A stretch of DNA of 64,000 nucleotides from an uncultured Lachnospiraceae bacterium (GTDB lineage: Bacteria; Bacillota; Clostridia; Lachnospirales; Lachnospiraceae): contig CANRJM010000005.1 in the NCBI GenBank assembly GCA_947630925.1, positions 62,001 to 126,000 on the forward strand. Direction: 5' to 3'. Below, piece after piece: positions 47,882-57,324 of this stretch. How positions within the stretch are numbered: position 1 is the first letter of the stretch; the number at the start of each line of letters is the position of its first letter. The position numbers were made by a program, and so were the translations under genes. The notes beneath the pieces were generated by a model. The model was not told the DNA's origin. It saw only the letters and a program-made list of their open reading frames with translations, and did no database searches.

Positions 47882-50800
47882 TTATTTTTTTAATGTTTTA
47901 ATACTTGACCATGCGCTATAAACGTATCCCCCGGTCACTTTCTTATATGCACGAATACGGAAATAATACTTCTTTTTCTTTTCCAGTTTCGTCTTTTTGC
48001 AGGAAACGCCGGATGCAGAAACCTTCTTGATCGTCTTATAACCGCTATGCGCCTTTGTGCTCATCTGAATGTCATAACCGGATACGCCGCCAACCTTTTT
48101 CCAATGCAAGACTGCCTTTGTGCCGTTCTGGCGTTTGACAGAAGACCATCTCGGCGCCGCTGGCTTTGTGGCAACAGTATACGTTATTTTCTTACCTTCC
48201 GTAATCTTTCCGCCCGATTTCTTCAGCGACACTACGCGCACTTTATAAGTAGTTCCTGCTTTCAAATGCTTACCGCCGACTTTTTTGATCGTCAGAGAAG
48301 TTACTCCTGCTTTAACAGTACCTACCTTTACATATTTTCTGCCGGACTTCAAATAAATACGATAACCAGCCGTTGCATTTTTATCTGCTTTCCAGGAGAT
48401 TTTCACACTGTGCTTTGTGCTGGCAAGCGTAGCGTTCTTTGAGACCTTGGCCGGAACGGCAGATGTCTGATTTTGTGACGTATCAGGAGCTGCCGGAGCG
48501 GTTGGCGTTGGGACAGGCTGCGTTGGTGTGGGTTGCGTTCCCGGTTCTCCAAGCGCCGGAATAACCGTACCCGCCGTAATTGTCTGGCCGCAATCCAGAC
48601 AGTAGACATCTCCGGTATAACCTGCTTCTTGCGCCGTCGCTTCTTTCTGTCCGCGAAGTCCTGTTCTGCCGGTATGGTTAACCGGATTTTTCTCGCCATA
48701 AGCCTGGCTGCAAACTGCGCAGACTGCTTTGCTTATGCATGTAGCCGTGCCGCCCGTATGGGACAGGATTTCCTGCTTATCCCCGCATACGCTGCACTCC
48801 TGCCAGTGTGTATTCTCCGTATAGTTCCACTGAAACTCATGTTCATGTTTCGACTGCTCTGCTCCACATACAGTACATTTGCCGTTTTCGTAAATATGAT
48901 CCTCTCTCCACACTTTACCACACACGGTACAGGTATCCCAGTGATGCGTATTATCCTTCTGCAGTTTACCGTAGGTGTGCTCCGCCACTTCTTTGCGCTC
49001 TCCGCAGGAACACTCCAACCAGTGGTGGACATCATCCGATGCGTAAATGCCGTACTCTTTATTATAATCGAAAACATGCGTATGTCCCGCCGGCAGCCTG
49101 TTAAGCATCTCGCCGGTAGCAATCATCTCGCCACATCCGATACAGTACGTATCTCCACTATAACCGGACGTTTCTTCTGTCGGCGCCTCATAATTTCGAA
49201 TCTCCACACCGCCGGCATGCTGCTCCGGATCGGTTTTGCCATAGCTCTGCCCGCAAACCTCGCAGACAGCCGCATGCGCGCAGGTAGCCTTTCCGCCAAA
49301 ATGCGCCATCTCCGGACTCCGTCCCGTACATCCCGGTGTCTGGCATACATGCCAGTGGCCGCTTTCATCATGCTGATACTGTTGATAATCGCCAAAGTCG
49401 TGGCTGGCTGCGCCTTCCTGCATTACCCATTCGCAGACTTCACAAACAATCGGCGTCGTACACAGATCATCGTTCGCAGCCGCCCTGTGATTCTCATAGT
49501 TTTTCTTTGTGCAGCCCTCGTTTTCACATTCATGGTAATGCCCTTTGGCGTCTGATTTCCACACAGAAGACCAGTCATGTTCTGCATACGCATCCACCAG
49601 CGTGTGTCCGCAATCCCTGCAGATAAGCGCCGTGGTGCAGTCTCCATCATCCTGGGCATTGTGCGGTATCTCCTCACCTGCCTGTTCACAGTTATCATTG
49701 GTACAGACATGCCAGTGACCGCTCTCGCCATACGCCCAGCTATTGCCAAACACATGCTCTTTTGCTTCAACTATCGTATGCCCGCAATCCTTGCAGATCA
49801 CCGGTGTGCTGCAGTTTTTATCAATTGTATTCACATCCATCTCATGGGGCGAATGATTCGTTACATGTTCACAGTATTCACACTGCTGCCAGTGCCCCGT
49901 ATCATCGCTTAGCCATTTCGTAAAGGTATGATTTTTCTGATTCTGCACAGCATAACAGATCATGCACTGTTCCCAGGATTTTACATCATCATATTTCGTT
50001 TCCCAGCTATGCACGCAGGGTTTTTCCAACTTTGGAACCTTTGTGCCTGTTTTTACAACCGTTTTACAACCCAGGCAGACTTCATCTCCCGTATATCCTT
50101 CCTCTTCCAGCGTAGCTGCTTTCTGGTTCACGATTTCTATGCCGCCCGCATGATTCTGCGGATTGAATCCGCCATAAGACACCCAACACGTGTCACAGAC
50201 CGCTTTTTCATGACAGGTTGCTTCTCCACCGGTATGAGCGGTAACTTTGCTTGTGATCTTGCAGTTCCTGTTGGTACATACCTGCCAATGACCGTTCTCA
50301 TCTCCATGATAGGCAGCGTCGGTAAAACGATGTCCGGATTCCCCATGGATCGCCACATAATCACACTGCTTGCAAATCACGCTCTTGGTACAGTCGCCTG
50401 TCTCTGTGGTATAGATATGATCTCCCCGATCGGTTGTCTGGTTACAGCCGGGATTGGTACAATGTCTCCGATGGATATTTACCATATAGGTATATTTTTC
50501 ACTCCAGTTGTGCGTTGTGGCTTCTCGCAGCGTCGCTTTACAGGTCTTACAAAGCCATGCCGTAGTACAGTCTCCGTCGTCTCCTCCGGTATGCGCCTCT
50601 TTTCTGCGCTGATAGCTGCAGCCCTCCCGTGTACACTCCTGCCAATGGTAAGTCCCATCGCTCTTCCAGGTATCGTCAAACGTATGGCTTTTATATCCCT
50701 GCTTCTGGTATCCGCAGACAGGACATTCCCATGAACTGGTACAATCCTTATTTTCCGGCGCATTGCTGTGGGGCTCTGCGGTACCGGTAATATCTTTTGT

Positions 50801-52069
50801 TGTCTTTGTACAGCCCTCGTTGGTACACTTCTTCCAGTGACCATTCTGGTCGTAAGCATATTCCCCCCAATTATGCTGTATTGCCGGCAGCTTCTGCCCG
50901 CATCCCTCTCTGGTGCAGACAGATTCCGTGGTACAGTCTCCGTCATCCTCGTAACTGTGGCCAAGGGCTGGGATCTCCATATGATGCTCCGGATTTTCCT
51001 GATTACATACGGTACATTTAAATCCACTATATCCCGCTTCGGTACAGGTAGCCGCCTTCAGTTCCACACGCTCCGACCAGGTATGCGCTGCAGCAATCAT
51101 CTGCTTCTCTTCTGCGCCACACTTAGTACAGGTACGCTCTTTTTCTCCCGGTGTATTGGTGGCACAATCTGCCTTCTTTGTAACGTTCCAGCTTCCATAG
51201 GAGTGTCCACTGGCAGGAATCGTTTCCACATTCCGGGTCACCTGACACCTTGTACATTCCTCATAAGTAGTCCCAGTCACATCACAGGAAGAATGGTTCT
51301 TCTTTGTTACCCAGACGTGCCCTTCTCCATCCTTTCCATCGTAAACTGCGCCGTCTATTGTCAAAAATGCATGACAACGTATACACGGGTAAACCGTAAT
51401 CATTTCAGAGTTTACACCGCAGGGAGTGATCTTTTGCGGATGCTCCATATCTGCCTCGTGACCAAGAGCATTTGGAGTATTGGAAGAATAAAAGACAAAT
51501 CTCTCGCCGCAGTTTGCACAATTAGAATATGCGGTACGCGTTCCCGGTTTCGTACAGGTCGGATCGGTACTTACAATTTGACGTCCAATCGGCTGATGAG
51601 CAACATAAAATGTTGCGCTTTCTTCATTTCCAGCATCGTCTATCGCTGTAACTGTCCATGTAGTACCCTTTAGCCCTTCAATCGAAACCGTACAGTCAGT
51701 CCCGCCTGTGATGATTCCGTTTGCAGAATTCGAATCCGTGGATGCAACTACAGAGATCAGATTGCCACCGTCATCATGCACTTTGATAATAGGTGGTTCA
51801 CAGTACATCGAACCATTATAATGGTCGTTTACCGGGGTAATGGTAATAACCGGCCTGGTCATATCCCCCGATACCGCTGCGCTCTTTACCATCGACGTAT
51901 TACCGGCACCATGAATATGATTATGAGTACACTCCTGTTCCATATATGTAAGTCTTTCTTCCGTACTGCCGACAGCCTCCGCCAATACCGGAGATACCGT
52001 CGGTTGAAATGCCGTCGCAGCAGACAACAGTACGGCTAATCCTCTTTTCCAATAGTTTTTTATAATCAT
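47882..52069 (-). CDS. Giant secreted Cys/His-repeat protein with C-terminal fibronectin type III domains
   Basis: 1395 residues. The signal peptide is MIIKNYWKRGLAVLLSAATA...PVLAEA, followed by an Ig-like module (PVITITPVNDHYNGSMYCEP). Residues ~150-1130 are a long array of CxxC/His repeats of about 45-55 residues: type 1 runs GHW..CTN..C ... H ... DGDCTT..ICRDCGHTL; type 2 (three copies) runs GGxATC..AVC..C ... GYTGD.YCLDCG. A Pro/Thr hinge (TQPTPTQPVPTPTAPAAPD) leads to two Fn3-like domains (~1170-1395). The cysteine spacing suggests zinc-ribbon-like or disulphide-bonded units; no enzyme motif or sortase signal was seen. ATG 52069 follows GGGAGG; the open frame extends 31 codons upstream through the promoter, which rejects the longer start. 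Confidence 0.88.
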   Translation of the reverse strand: MIIKNYWKRGLAVLLSAATAFQPTVSPVLAEAVGSTEERLTYMEQECTHNHIHGAGNTSMVKSAAVSGDMTRPVITITPVNDHYNGSMYCEPPIIKVHDDGGNLISVVASTDSNSANGIITGGTDCTVSIEGLKGTTWTVTAIDDAGNEESATFYVAHQPIGRQIVSTDPTCTKPGTRTAYSNCANCGERFVFYSSNTPNALGHEADMEHPQKITPCGVNSEMITVYPCIRCHAFLTIDGAVYDGKDGEGHVWVTKKNHSSCDVTGTTYEECTRCQVTRNVETIPASGHSYGSWNVTKKADCATNTPGEKERTCTKCGAEEKQMIAAAHTWSERVELKAATCTEAGYSGFKCTVCNQENPEHHMEIPALGHSYEDDGDCTTESVCTREGCGQKLPAIQHNWGEYAYDQNGHWKKCTNEGCTKTTKDITGTAEPHSNAPENKDCTSSWECPVCGYQKQGYKSHTFDDTWKSDGTYHWQECTREGCSYQRRKEAHTGGDDGDCTTAWLCKTCKATLREATTHNWSEKYTYMVNIHRRHCTNPGCNQTTDRGDHIYTTETGDCTKSVICKQCDYVAIHGESGHRFTDAAYHGDENGHWQVCTNRNCKITSKVTAHTGGEATCHEKAVCDTCWVSYGGFNPQNHAGGIEIVNQKAATLEEEGYTGDEVCLGCKTVVKTGTKVPKLEKPCVHSWETKYDDVKSWEQCMICYAVQNQKNHTFTKWLSDDTGHWQQCEYCEHVTNHSPHEMDVNTIDKNCSTPVICKDCGHTIVEAKEHVFGNSWAYGESGHWHVCTNDNCEQAGEEIPHNAQDDGDCTTALICRDCGHTLVDAYAEHDWSSVWKSDAKGHYHECENEGCTKKNYENHRAAANDDLCTTPIVCEVCEWVMQEGAASHDFGDYQQYQHDESGHWHVCQTPGCTGRSPEMAHFGGKATCAHAAVCEVCGQSYGKTDPEQHAGGVEIRNYEAPTEETSGYSGDTYCIGCGEMIATGEMLNRLPAGHTHVFDYNKEYGIYASDDVHHWLECSCGERKEVAEHTYGKLQKDNTHHWDTCTVCGKVWREDHIYENGKCTVCGAEQSKHEHEFQWNYTENTHWQECSVCGDKQEILSHTGGTATCISKAVCAVCSQAYGEKNPVNHTGRTGLRGQKEATAQEAGYTGDVYCLDCGQTITAGTVIPALGEPGTQPTPTQPVPTPTAPAAPDTSQNQTSAVPAKVSKNATLASTKHSVKISWKADKNATAGYRIYLKSGRKYVKVGTVKAGVTSLTIKKVGGKHLKAGTTYKVRVVSLKKSGGKITEGKKITYTVATKPAAPRWSSVKRQNGTKAVLHWKKVGGVSGYDIQMSTKAHSGYKTIKKVSASGVSCKKTKLEKKKKYYFRIRAYKKVTGGYVYSAWSSIKTLKK

Positions 52070-52105
52070 ACACCTCCCAAGTATTATAGAAAATTGATCA
52101 GATAC

Positions 52106-52134
52106 ATTATATGCAAAAATTCTGACAAAAGCAA
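52106..52134 (-). promoter_or_regulatory. Sigma-A promoter of the Cys/His-repeat protein gene
   Basis: TTGCTT (52134-52129), 17-bp spacer, TATAAT (52111-52106), 36 bp before the start codon. Confidence 0.7.
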
Positions 52135-52207
52135 GAATCATTGTCCATATAACGAATGTCAATTATTGGCATATCACCTCGTGCCGCCATATCAAACAGC
52201 AGTATAC

Positions 52208-53560
52208 CTATGCTTCTTTTGCAATAATATAACGCCTGGACGGCTTGATTACCAACATGACAATAAGGAGCACAAGGGCAGTCAATCCCAGGCTTATCGG
52301 ATACACCTGCATTACCGTTACAAAAGACGGAAACTTTTTAAACACCGTAAAAATCCAGGTAAGGCGCACTCCGCAGACACCGAGCACAGAACAGGCTGCC
52401 GGAATGAAGGATACGCCAAACCCTCGAAGGTAGCCTGACATGGTTTCCTGGGCAAAGCTAAAGATATAGGCAAAAAAGATATAACTTAAACGGACTCTTC
52501 CCGCTGCGATGACATCTGGATCGGTATTAAAGATTCCCAGCAAAGTATTACTAAACAGTAAGATCAACCCGCAGGAAACGGCCGTACCAACTGCACACTG
52601 CAGCAAACAGAGTTTCAGCGTCTTTTTACAGCGGTCATTTTTCCCGGCGCCATAATTCTGTCCGACAAAAGTGGTACATGCCTGACCAAAAGAGTTCATG
52701 ATATAGTAAGCGAAGATTTCCAGATTAAATGCCGCCGACGAGGCGGCCATCACGACTGTTCCAAGACTATTGACAGCCGACTGAACAATGATATTGGCAA
52801 AAGAAAAAATCATCCCCTGCACACCCGCCGGAATCCCAATTTTTAAAATCTGCCCAAGCACATCAATATGGATGCGCATTTTCTTTAGATTCACTTTGAT
52901 GACCAGATTAGAACGGTACAAAGATACAAACAATATAATGGAACTGACCAGATTGGCCAGCACAGTCGCTGTGGCTACGCCATTGACGTCCATCCCCAAC
53001 CCCAGAACAAAACACAGATTCAGTATCACATTTAACACGCCGGAAATGAGCAGGGCAATCAAAGGGGTTCTGGTATTTCCACAACTTCTGAAAATGGCTG
53101 ATTGAAAGTTATATAATAAAATTACCGGCATACCCAGAAGATAAATCCTCAGATACTTAACCGCCAACGGAAACACCTCTGACGGCACATCGAGCATTTT
53201 TACCACGCCCGGTGCAAACGCCTCGCCCAATAACGTCAGAAAAAGCCCGCCAAAAAAGGCAATCACGATAGAGGTATGTACCGCCTTGGATATCTGCTCA
53301 TTATCTCCCCGTCCGATGGATTTGGCAATAATAACATTACTTCCAAGAGAAATCCCTACAAACAGATTTACCAGCAGTCCGATGACCGGCGCATTACTTC
53401 CAACGGCCGCCATGGCTTCTTTCCCTGCAAACCGTCCTACGACAGCCACATCCGCTGCATTAAACAACTGCTGCAGGATGCCTGTGACCGCCAGCGGTAT
53501 CGTGTATAGAATAATTTTATCCCCCAATGTCCCATTTGTCATATCAACTTGCCTGCTCAT
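52208..53560 (-). CDS. MATE-family multidrug/oligosaccharide exporter
   Basis: 450 residues, twelve membrane helices in two related halves, with the MatE beginning GTLGDKIILYTIPLAVTGILQQLFNAADVAVVGRF and a second-half repeat starting KIGIPAGVQGMIFSFANIIVQS. It probably exports cationic drugs or metabolites using an ion gradient; the substrate is unknown. The start at 53560 (GAGG only 2 nt upstream) is uncertain; MTNGTLGDK at 53542 is an alternative. Confidence 0.93.
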   Translation of the reverse strand: MSRQVDMTNGTLGDKIILYTIPLAVTGILQQLFNAADVAVVGRFAGKEAMAAVGSNAPVIGLLVNLFVGISLGSNVIIAKSIGRGDNEQISKAVHTSIVIAFFGGLFLTLLGEAFAPGVVKMLDVPSEVFPLAVKYLRIYLLGMPVILLYNFQSAIFRSCGNTRTPLIALLISGVLNVILNLCFVLGLGMDVNGVATATVLANLVSSIILFVSLYRSNLVIKVNLKKMRIHIDVLGQILKIGIPAGVQGMIFSFANIIVQSAVNSLGTVVMAASSAAFNLEIFAYYIMNSFGQACTTFVGQNYGAGKNDRCKKTLKLCLLQCAVGTAVSCGLILLFSNTLLGIFNTDPDVIAAGRVRLSYIFFAYIFSFAQETMSGYLRGFGVSFIPAACSVLGVCGVRLTWIFTVFKKFPSFVTVMQVYPISLGLTALVLLIVMLVIKPSRRYIIAKEA

Positions 53561-53676
53561 TTCCTCAATGCCTTCTTTCTATTTTGCTTTTATTTTTTAT
53601 TGTAACAAAATCAATCTATACATTCAAGACAGGACGTCTGCGCCGCCATCTTATCCTTTCCCATGGCTGTCTGATT

Positions 53677-54113
53677 TCATATCAGCCTCATCAATTTACA
53701 GTTTTCAATTCCTGCATCCCAGAATTGCTCCAGTGTCCAACCTTTGATCTGACAGACTATACTGGAATTCATTGCTCCATGACCGACAATCAGAATATCT
53801 TTTCCCTGCTTCAACTGAGGTCTGATTACCTCTTCGATAAAATTACCGGTTCTTGCGAACAATTCTTCCATGCTTTCACCGCCTTCATCCACAGGATGAT
53901 ATTTTTCCGGCGCCTGAAAAAACACCTTCATTGGACAGTCCGGAATCCGGGAAGCATTTTCAATGCCTTCAAATCTGCCAAAACTCATTTCCAACAATCT
54001 CTCATCGGCAATAATCGGAATGTTCCTTCTTCATTGAGGGGAATATCTGTCCTGCCCTGTAATTTTTTTCTGACGTTCCAATCCGTCTTGCCATGTCTCA
54101 TAATATATAACAT
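53677..54113 (-). pseudogene. Broken histidine phosphatase (phosphoglycerate-mutase-like)
   Basis: The N-terminal part starts at ATG 54113: MLYIMRHGKTDWNVRKKLQG, with the catalytic RHG, running to PLNEEGT and then TGA. The C-terminal part is in another frame: IADERLLEMSFGRFEGIENA, a GGESMEELFAR helix, and the second catalytic His in LIVGHGAMNSSI, ending at 53677. About 45-50 residues normally found between PLNEEG and the LLEMSFG motif (helix plus the SPLKRA-type segment) are missing, and the join is out of frame. This shows an internal deletion plus frameshift. GGAG lies ahead of the ATG. Confidence 0.88.
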
Positions 54114-54169
54114 ACCGTATCTCCGCTCTTACATTGCTTTTTTCTGTCTTTTCCAATCGTTTCATAAAA

Positions 54170-54889
54170 TCACTGTGCGTCTCCATCCGGAAAAACCTTA
54201 TCCCACAGCAGGATAAAACAAATCCCCATGGCCAAAAACACCACCGCGCCCAGACCAAGCCGCATCAATACCATAAACAATTCCATGCTGTCATACCATT
54301 CCTCATCAAATGCAAAGAACACACCATCGGTATAAGCGCCGTACTTCCCGCAAATCTGGCGCAGGTGTTCTGTCATGCTAAAAGTCCGTTTTTCTCCAAT
54401 TGGCAGAGTCACATCTTTTCCCTTTTTGATGGCATCCGCATCCGGTTCCGGAATCTCTGCCGGAATATATTTGCCGTCTTCCAGTTCCAAGAGATAATAC
54501 TGATTGTAATCCATATGGATTTCTAATTTTGATACGATGACTTCCGGTTTTTTCTTTTTCGCCCCAACAGCTCTTCCCTTGTAACGTCTCTGCGAATACG
54601 GATTTACCCATGATTTTATATGCCAGACTCCTGTCGGCACAATAGAAACCGGTTTCATCGTCACATGATCAGTACCCGAAAAAAGCTGATCAAATTCTGC
54701 AACGGAAGAAATACAGGGAATCCCTTCACCTGCGGGATGCCCGGTAACATCCTTTCCCGCTTCGATATCTTTCAGACCCATAACCTCCTGCTTCCCCCGC
54801 AAAAGTCCATCCGGATTGAGCCGGAATGCAGCAAATACCGCCGCTATCATAGCCAGAATCAAAGAAATATAGGAAAGTATCTTTTTCAT
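54170..54889 (-). CDS. Two-helix membrane protein with extracytoplasmic domain, unknown function
   Basis: 239 residues. Helix near 5-25 (ILSYISLILAMIAAVFAAFR), an outside domain of ~170 residues (HIKSWVNPYSQRRYKG, VIVSKLEIHMDYNQYYLLEL), then a C-terminal helix (~208-230, LMRLGLGAVVFLAMGICFIL). This recalls small membrane DUFs found beside transporters, but no family could be named. M at 54889 follows GGAGG by 5 nt. It is 56 bp upstream of the broken phosphatase. Confidence 0.72.
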   Translation of the reverse strand: MKKILSYISLILAMIAAVFAAFRLNPDGLLRGKQEVMGLKDIEAGKDVTGHPAGEGIPCISSVAEFDQLFSGTDHVTMKPVSIVPTGVWHIKSWVNPYSQRRYKGRAVGAKKKKPEVIVSKLEIHMDYNQYYLLELEDGKYIPAEIPEPDADAIKKGKDVTLPIGEKRTFSMTEHLRQICGKYGAYTDGVFFAFDEEWYDSMELFMVLMRLGLGAVVFLAMGICFILLWDKVFPDGDAQ

Positions 54890-55072
54890 GATAACCTCCA
54901 TTTCTGCTGTAAATGCCGGCATTCCATCTGATGCCGGCTGCTTCCCTTCGTCTGTTCAAGCCTCTTCCTACAGCGAATTATGATACGCCTATTATAGCTT
55001 TGTCTATCATAACCTGCAAGGAAAATCATTCAACTCTGCGCAATGATCCGCTTTATTGCGCAAACTCCTACC

Positions 55073-55099
55073 TTGACATTCCCCTAAAAATAATATACT
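55073..55099 (+). promoter_or_regulatory. Candidate promoter of the CapA-like gene
   Basis: TTGACA (55073-55078) and TATACT (55094-55099) with a short 15-bp spacer. A second TATACT lies at 55195-55200 inside the 45-bp repeat. The 54890-55256 gap also holds a TGCGCAAT/ATTGCGCA inverted repeat at about 55036-55061. Which box is used is not clear. Confidence 0.4.
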
Positions 55100-55123
55100 T
55101 TAATTTTATCCTTTTATAAACTA

Positions 55124-55223
55124 GTAATTGCGAAATGAGCATATAATCTATCTCCATTATGTAATCTGTACAAAAAACAACATACACAATGAGGTATACT
55201 ATTTTGAATCGTTTCGCAATTAC
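55124..55223. repeat. 100-bp segment bounded by 12-bp perfect inverted repeats
   Basis: GTAATTGCGAAA (55124-55135) and TTTCGCAATTAC (55212-55223) face each other upstream of the CapA-like gene. The right arm is part of the 45-bp repeat shared with 13498-13542, which has only one arm. It could be a small mobile element or an invertible promoter segment. Confidence 0.6.
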
Positions 55224-55228
55224 CTATT
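55184..55228 (+). repeat. 45-bp leader repeat, copy 2
   Basis: Reverse complement of 13498-13542 with one mismatch. It ends 28 bp before the CapA-like start codon, the same placement as copy 1 before its gene. Confidence 0.75.
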
Positions 55229-55256
55229 CTATAAACAAAAAAGAGGAAAAAGGAAA

Positions 55257-56546
55257 ATGGGAAAAAAAGATAAAAGAATCACCTTTGGGAACAAAAAGAA
55301 AACTTTGATCTTGCTAAGTCATCTTCTGCTTCTCCTTGCAGTGACCGCAAGCGCTCTTGCGTGGCTTTCCAGCCGCGACAACCAAGCATCCGTACAAACT
55401 TCCGCCGATAAACAGAAAACAGTTCAAACGACTGGCAGACGGCTTACTGAAAGTGATTCCGACGCCAAGCAAGACATCAATCACGATAAACCCTCCGCTA
55501 AGAAACCAAGCCAGGATCTTACTCTCTCCATGGTAGGCGATGTACTGCTCCATATACCGGTGAGCAACAGCGGAAAGAAAAAAAACGGTTCTTATAATTA
55601 TGACTATATGTTCCGCTACATAAAAAAAGAAATCCAATCGTCCGACACTGCCCTGATTAATCAGGAAGTCATTCTGGCGGGAGAAAAATATGGAATTACC
55701 GGATACCCCACATTTAACGGAAGATTCCAGGTGGGCAACGCCATTGAAAAAGCGGGATTCCAGGTAGTGCTCCACGCGACCAACCACGCCATGGACAAAG
55801 GGAAGCCAGGACTGCTCGCCTGCCTGAAACACTGGGAAACATATCATCCCAACATGAAGATTACGGGAATCTATAGGAGTAAGAAAAAGGCTTCCCGGAT
55901 TACCTATGTAACGAAAAAGGGAATCCGCATTGCCATTTTAAACTATACCTATGGCACTAACGGCATCCCCCTGCCCAAAGATATGCCATACGCAGTAAAT
56001 CTTCTTTCTAAAAGCAAGATAAAGGCCGACGTAAAAAAGGCAAAGAAAAAAGCTGATTTTATAGTCGTCTGCCCGCACTGGGGAACGGAATATCAGACAA
56101 AACCAGATAACAACCAGAAGAAATGGTGCCGCTATTTCCTGAAACTGGGAGTAGATCTGGTAATCGGAACCCATCCTCACGTCATCCAGCCTGTAAAATG
56201 GATGAAAAACAAGAAAGGCCATAAAATGTTGGTTTTCTACTCGCTGGGAAACTATATCAATGCCACCAATAACCGTTACGCCGGTATATACCGCCAGTTC
56301 TGCGGCGGCATGGCGCAGGTGACGCTGCACAAAAACAGCCTTGGGGAAGTTTCCATTCAAAAGGCAAAAATGATTCCCCTCATTACCCACTGGATAAAAG
56401 GCGGCAAAATTACCACCTATAAATTATCCGATTACTCTGCCAAAAAATCAAAGAAAAACTATCTGGCAGCTTTAGACAAAGATTATTCCCGAAAAACGCT
56501 TACGCAGTTTTTTGAGAAAGTAGTAAACCGAAAATTCCTCCCCTGA
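55257..56546 (+). CDS. CapA/PgsA-like poly-gamma-glutamate synthesis-type protein
   Basis: 429 residues. An N-terminal membrane anchor (~17-38, TLILLSHLLLLLAVTASALAW) and a Ser/Lys linker precede a CapA domain with a metallophosphatase-like fold: LTLSMVGDVLLHIP, VVLHATNHAMDKGKPGL, FIVVCPHWGTEYQ, LVIGTHPHVIQPVKWM, LVFYSLGNYI. In B. anthracis CapA/PgsA acts in poly-gamma-glutamate capsule making, but no capB/C is here, so the role of this lone copy is unknown. ATG 55257 follows AAGGA; the open frame extends 43 codons upstream across the repeat. It is one of the few plus-strand genes. Confidence 0.88.
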   Translation: MGKKDKRITFGNKKKTLILLSHLLLLLAVTASALAWLSSRDNQASVQTSADKQKTVQTTGRRLTESDSDAKQDINHDKPSAKKPSQDLTLSMVGDVLLHIPVSNSGKKKNGSYNYDYMFRYIKKEIQSSDTALINQEVILAGEKYGITGYPTFNGRFQVGNAIEKAGFQVVLHATNHAMDKGKPGLLACLKHWETYHPNMKITGIYRSKKKASRITYVTKKGIRIAILNYTYGTNGIPLPKDMPYAVNLLSKSKIKADVKKAKKKADFIVVCPHWGTEYQTKPDNNQKKWCRYFLKLGVDLVIGTHPHVIQPVKWMKNKKGHKMLVFYSLGNYINATNNRYAGIYRQFCGGMAQVTLHKNSLGEVSIQKAKMIPLITHWIKGGKITTYKLSDYSAKKSKKNYLAALDKDYSRKTLTQFFEKVVNRKFLP

Positions 56547-56598
56547 GACAATTTATTTTCTCCCGTATCATGGGTTCCAATCCCGCATGAAGATGAAA

Positions 56599-57324
56599 TC
56601 ATTGTTTTCCAGCACCTGTTTTTGATGAATCTCCCGTCATCTTTTGTACATCCTGTTCCAGCGCCTTCCTGCGGCGGTGTTCATGCGCAAGTTCCTCATG
56701 AATCTCATCGATTCGTTCAAAAATATTAACGATTGCTTCCTGCTCATTCTGCGGATAGCTCCGTGCCTCTCCGCTCCTTCTTGCAATATCTTTTCGAAAC
56801 AACGTCTTAAAGATGACGCGCACTGCCGGCTGGATGAAGAATAACTGTGTAAAATATGCAAATGGAAAATTAAAACAGATTAATTTCAGCCAGTTTGCAA
56901 GCAGCGTAAGAATATGGAACCCCATGTAATACGGATAATAGAGAAACGCTGCGATCAAGCTCATCATCGGACACATGATACCGACGGTTGCACAGATGAT
57001 TGCCGTTTCAAAGATCATCGGATGATTTTTCGCAGGATGGAAGATCCGCGAAGCCAGGCGAAACGACGCCGGACTTCCCACAAGGTTTTCCAGTATAAAC
57101 GCAAAACAAAATTCAATCAGTATGCATGCCCAAATCGGCAGATAGATTCCGCACATATACACTCCACCCTGCGTCCGCAGCGCCGCAAGCACGCTCGTCG
57201 TCTGATTGATCTGCATCAGCATATTTCCGTTTACTACATAAAGGCTGTAAAATACATAGGCATGCACCGTGATCACTACCGTGATAAAGGCGAATACCAT
57301 TCTCTGAAATTGGTTTCTTGGCAT
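56599..57324 (-). CDS. DUF2798-type membrane protein
   Basis: 241 residues with a short MPRNQFQRMVFAF start followed by TVVITVHAYVFYSLYV, a four-helix membrane core containing VGIMCPMMSLIAAFLYY and NFPFAYFTQLFFIQPAVRVIF, then a charged coiled-coil tail (IFERIDEIHEELAHEHRRRK). The duplicated N-terminal region resembles DUF2798 proteins, whose function is unknown. M at 57324 follows GGAGG by 7 nt. It lies downstream of the FlxA/FliD-like genes with a 257-bp gap. Confidence 0.8.
   Translation of the reverse strand: MPRNQFQRMVFAFITVVITVHAYVFYSLYVVNGNMLMQINQTTSVLAALRTQGGVYMCGIYLPIWACILIEFCFAFILENLVGSPASFRLASRIFHPAKNHPMIFETAIICATVGIMCPMMSLIAAFLYYPYYMGFHILTLLANWLKLICFNFPFAYFTQLFFIQPAVRVIFKTLFRKDIARRSGEARSYPQNEQEAIVNIFERIDEIHEELAHEHRRRKALEQDVQKMTGDSSKTGAGKQ

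Noticed and set aside
48533..51673. Several long plus-strand frames (e.g. 48533-49555, 49928-50734, 50768-51673)
   Set aside because: All are antisense to the Cys/His-repeat protein. Their periodic pattern mirrors that gene's repeats.
52070..52162. 31-codon longer start for the Cys/His-repeat protein
   Set aside because: This region contains the TTGCTT-17-TATAAT promoter; the signal peptide begins at MIIKNYWKRG after GGGAGG.
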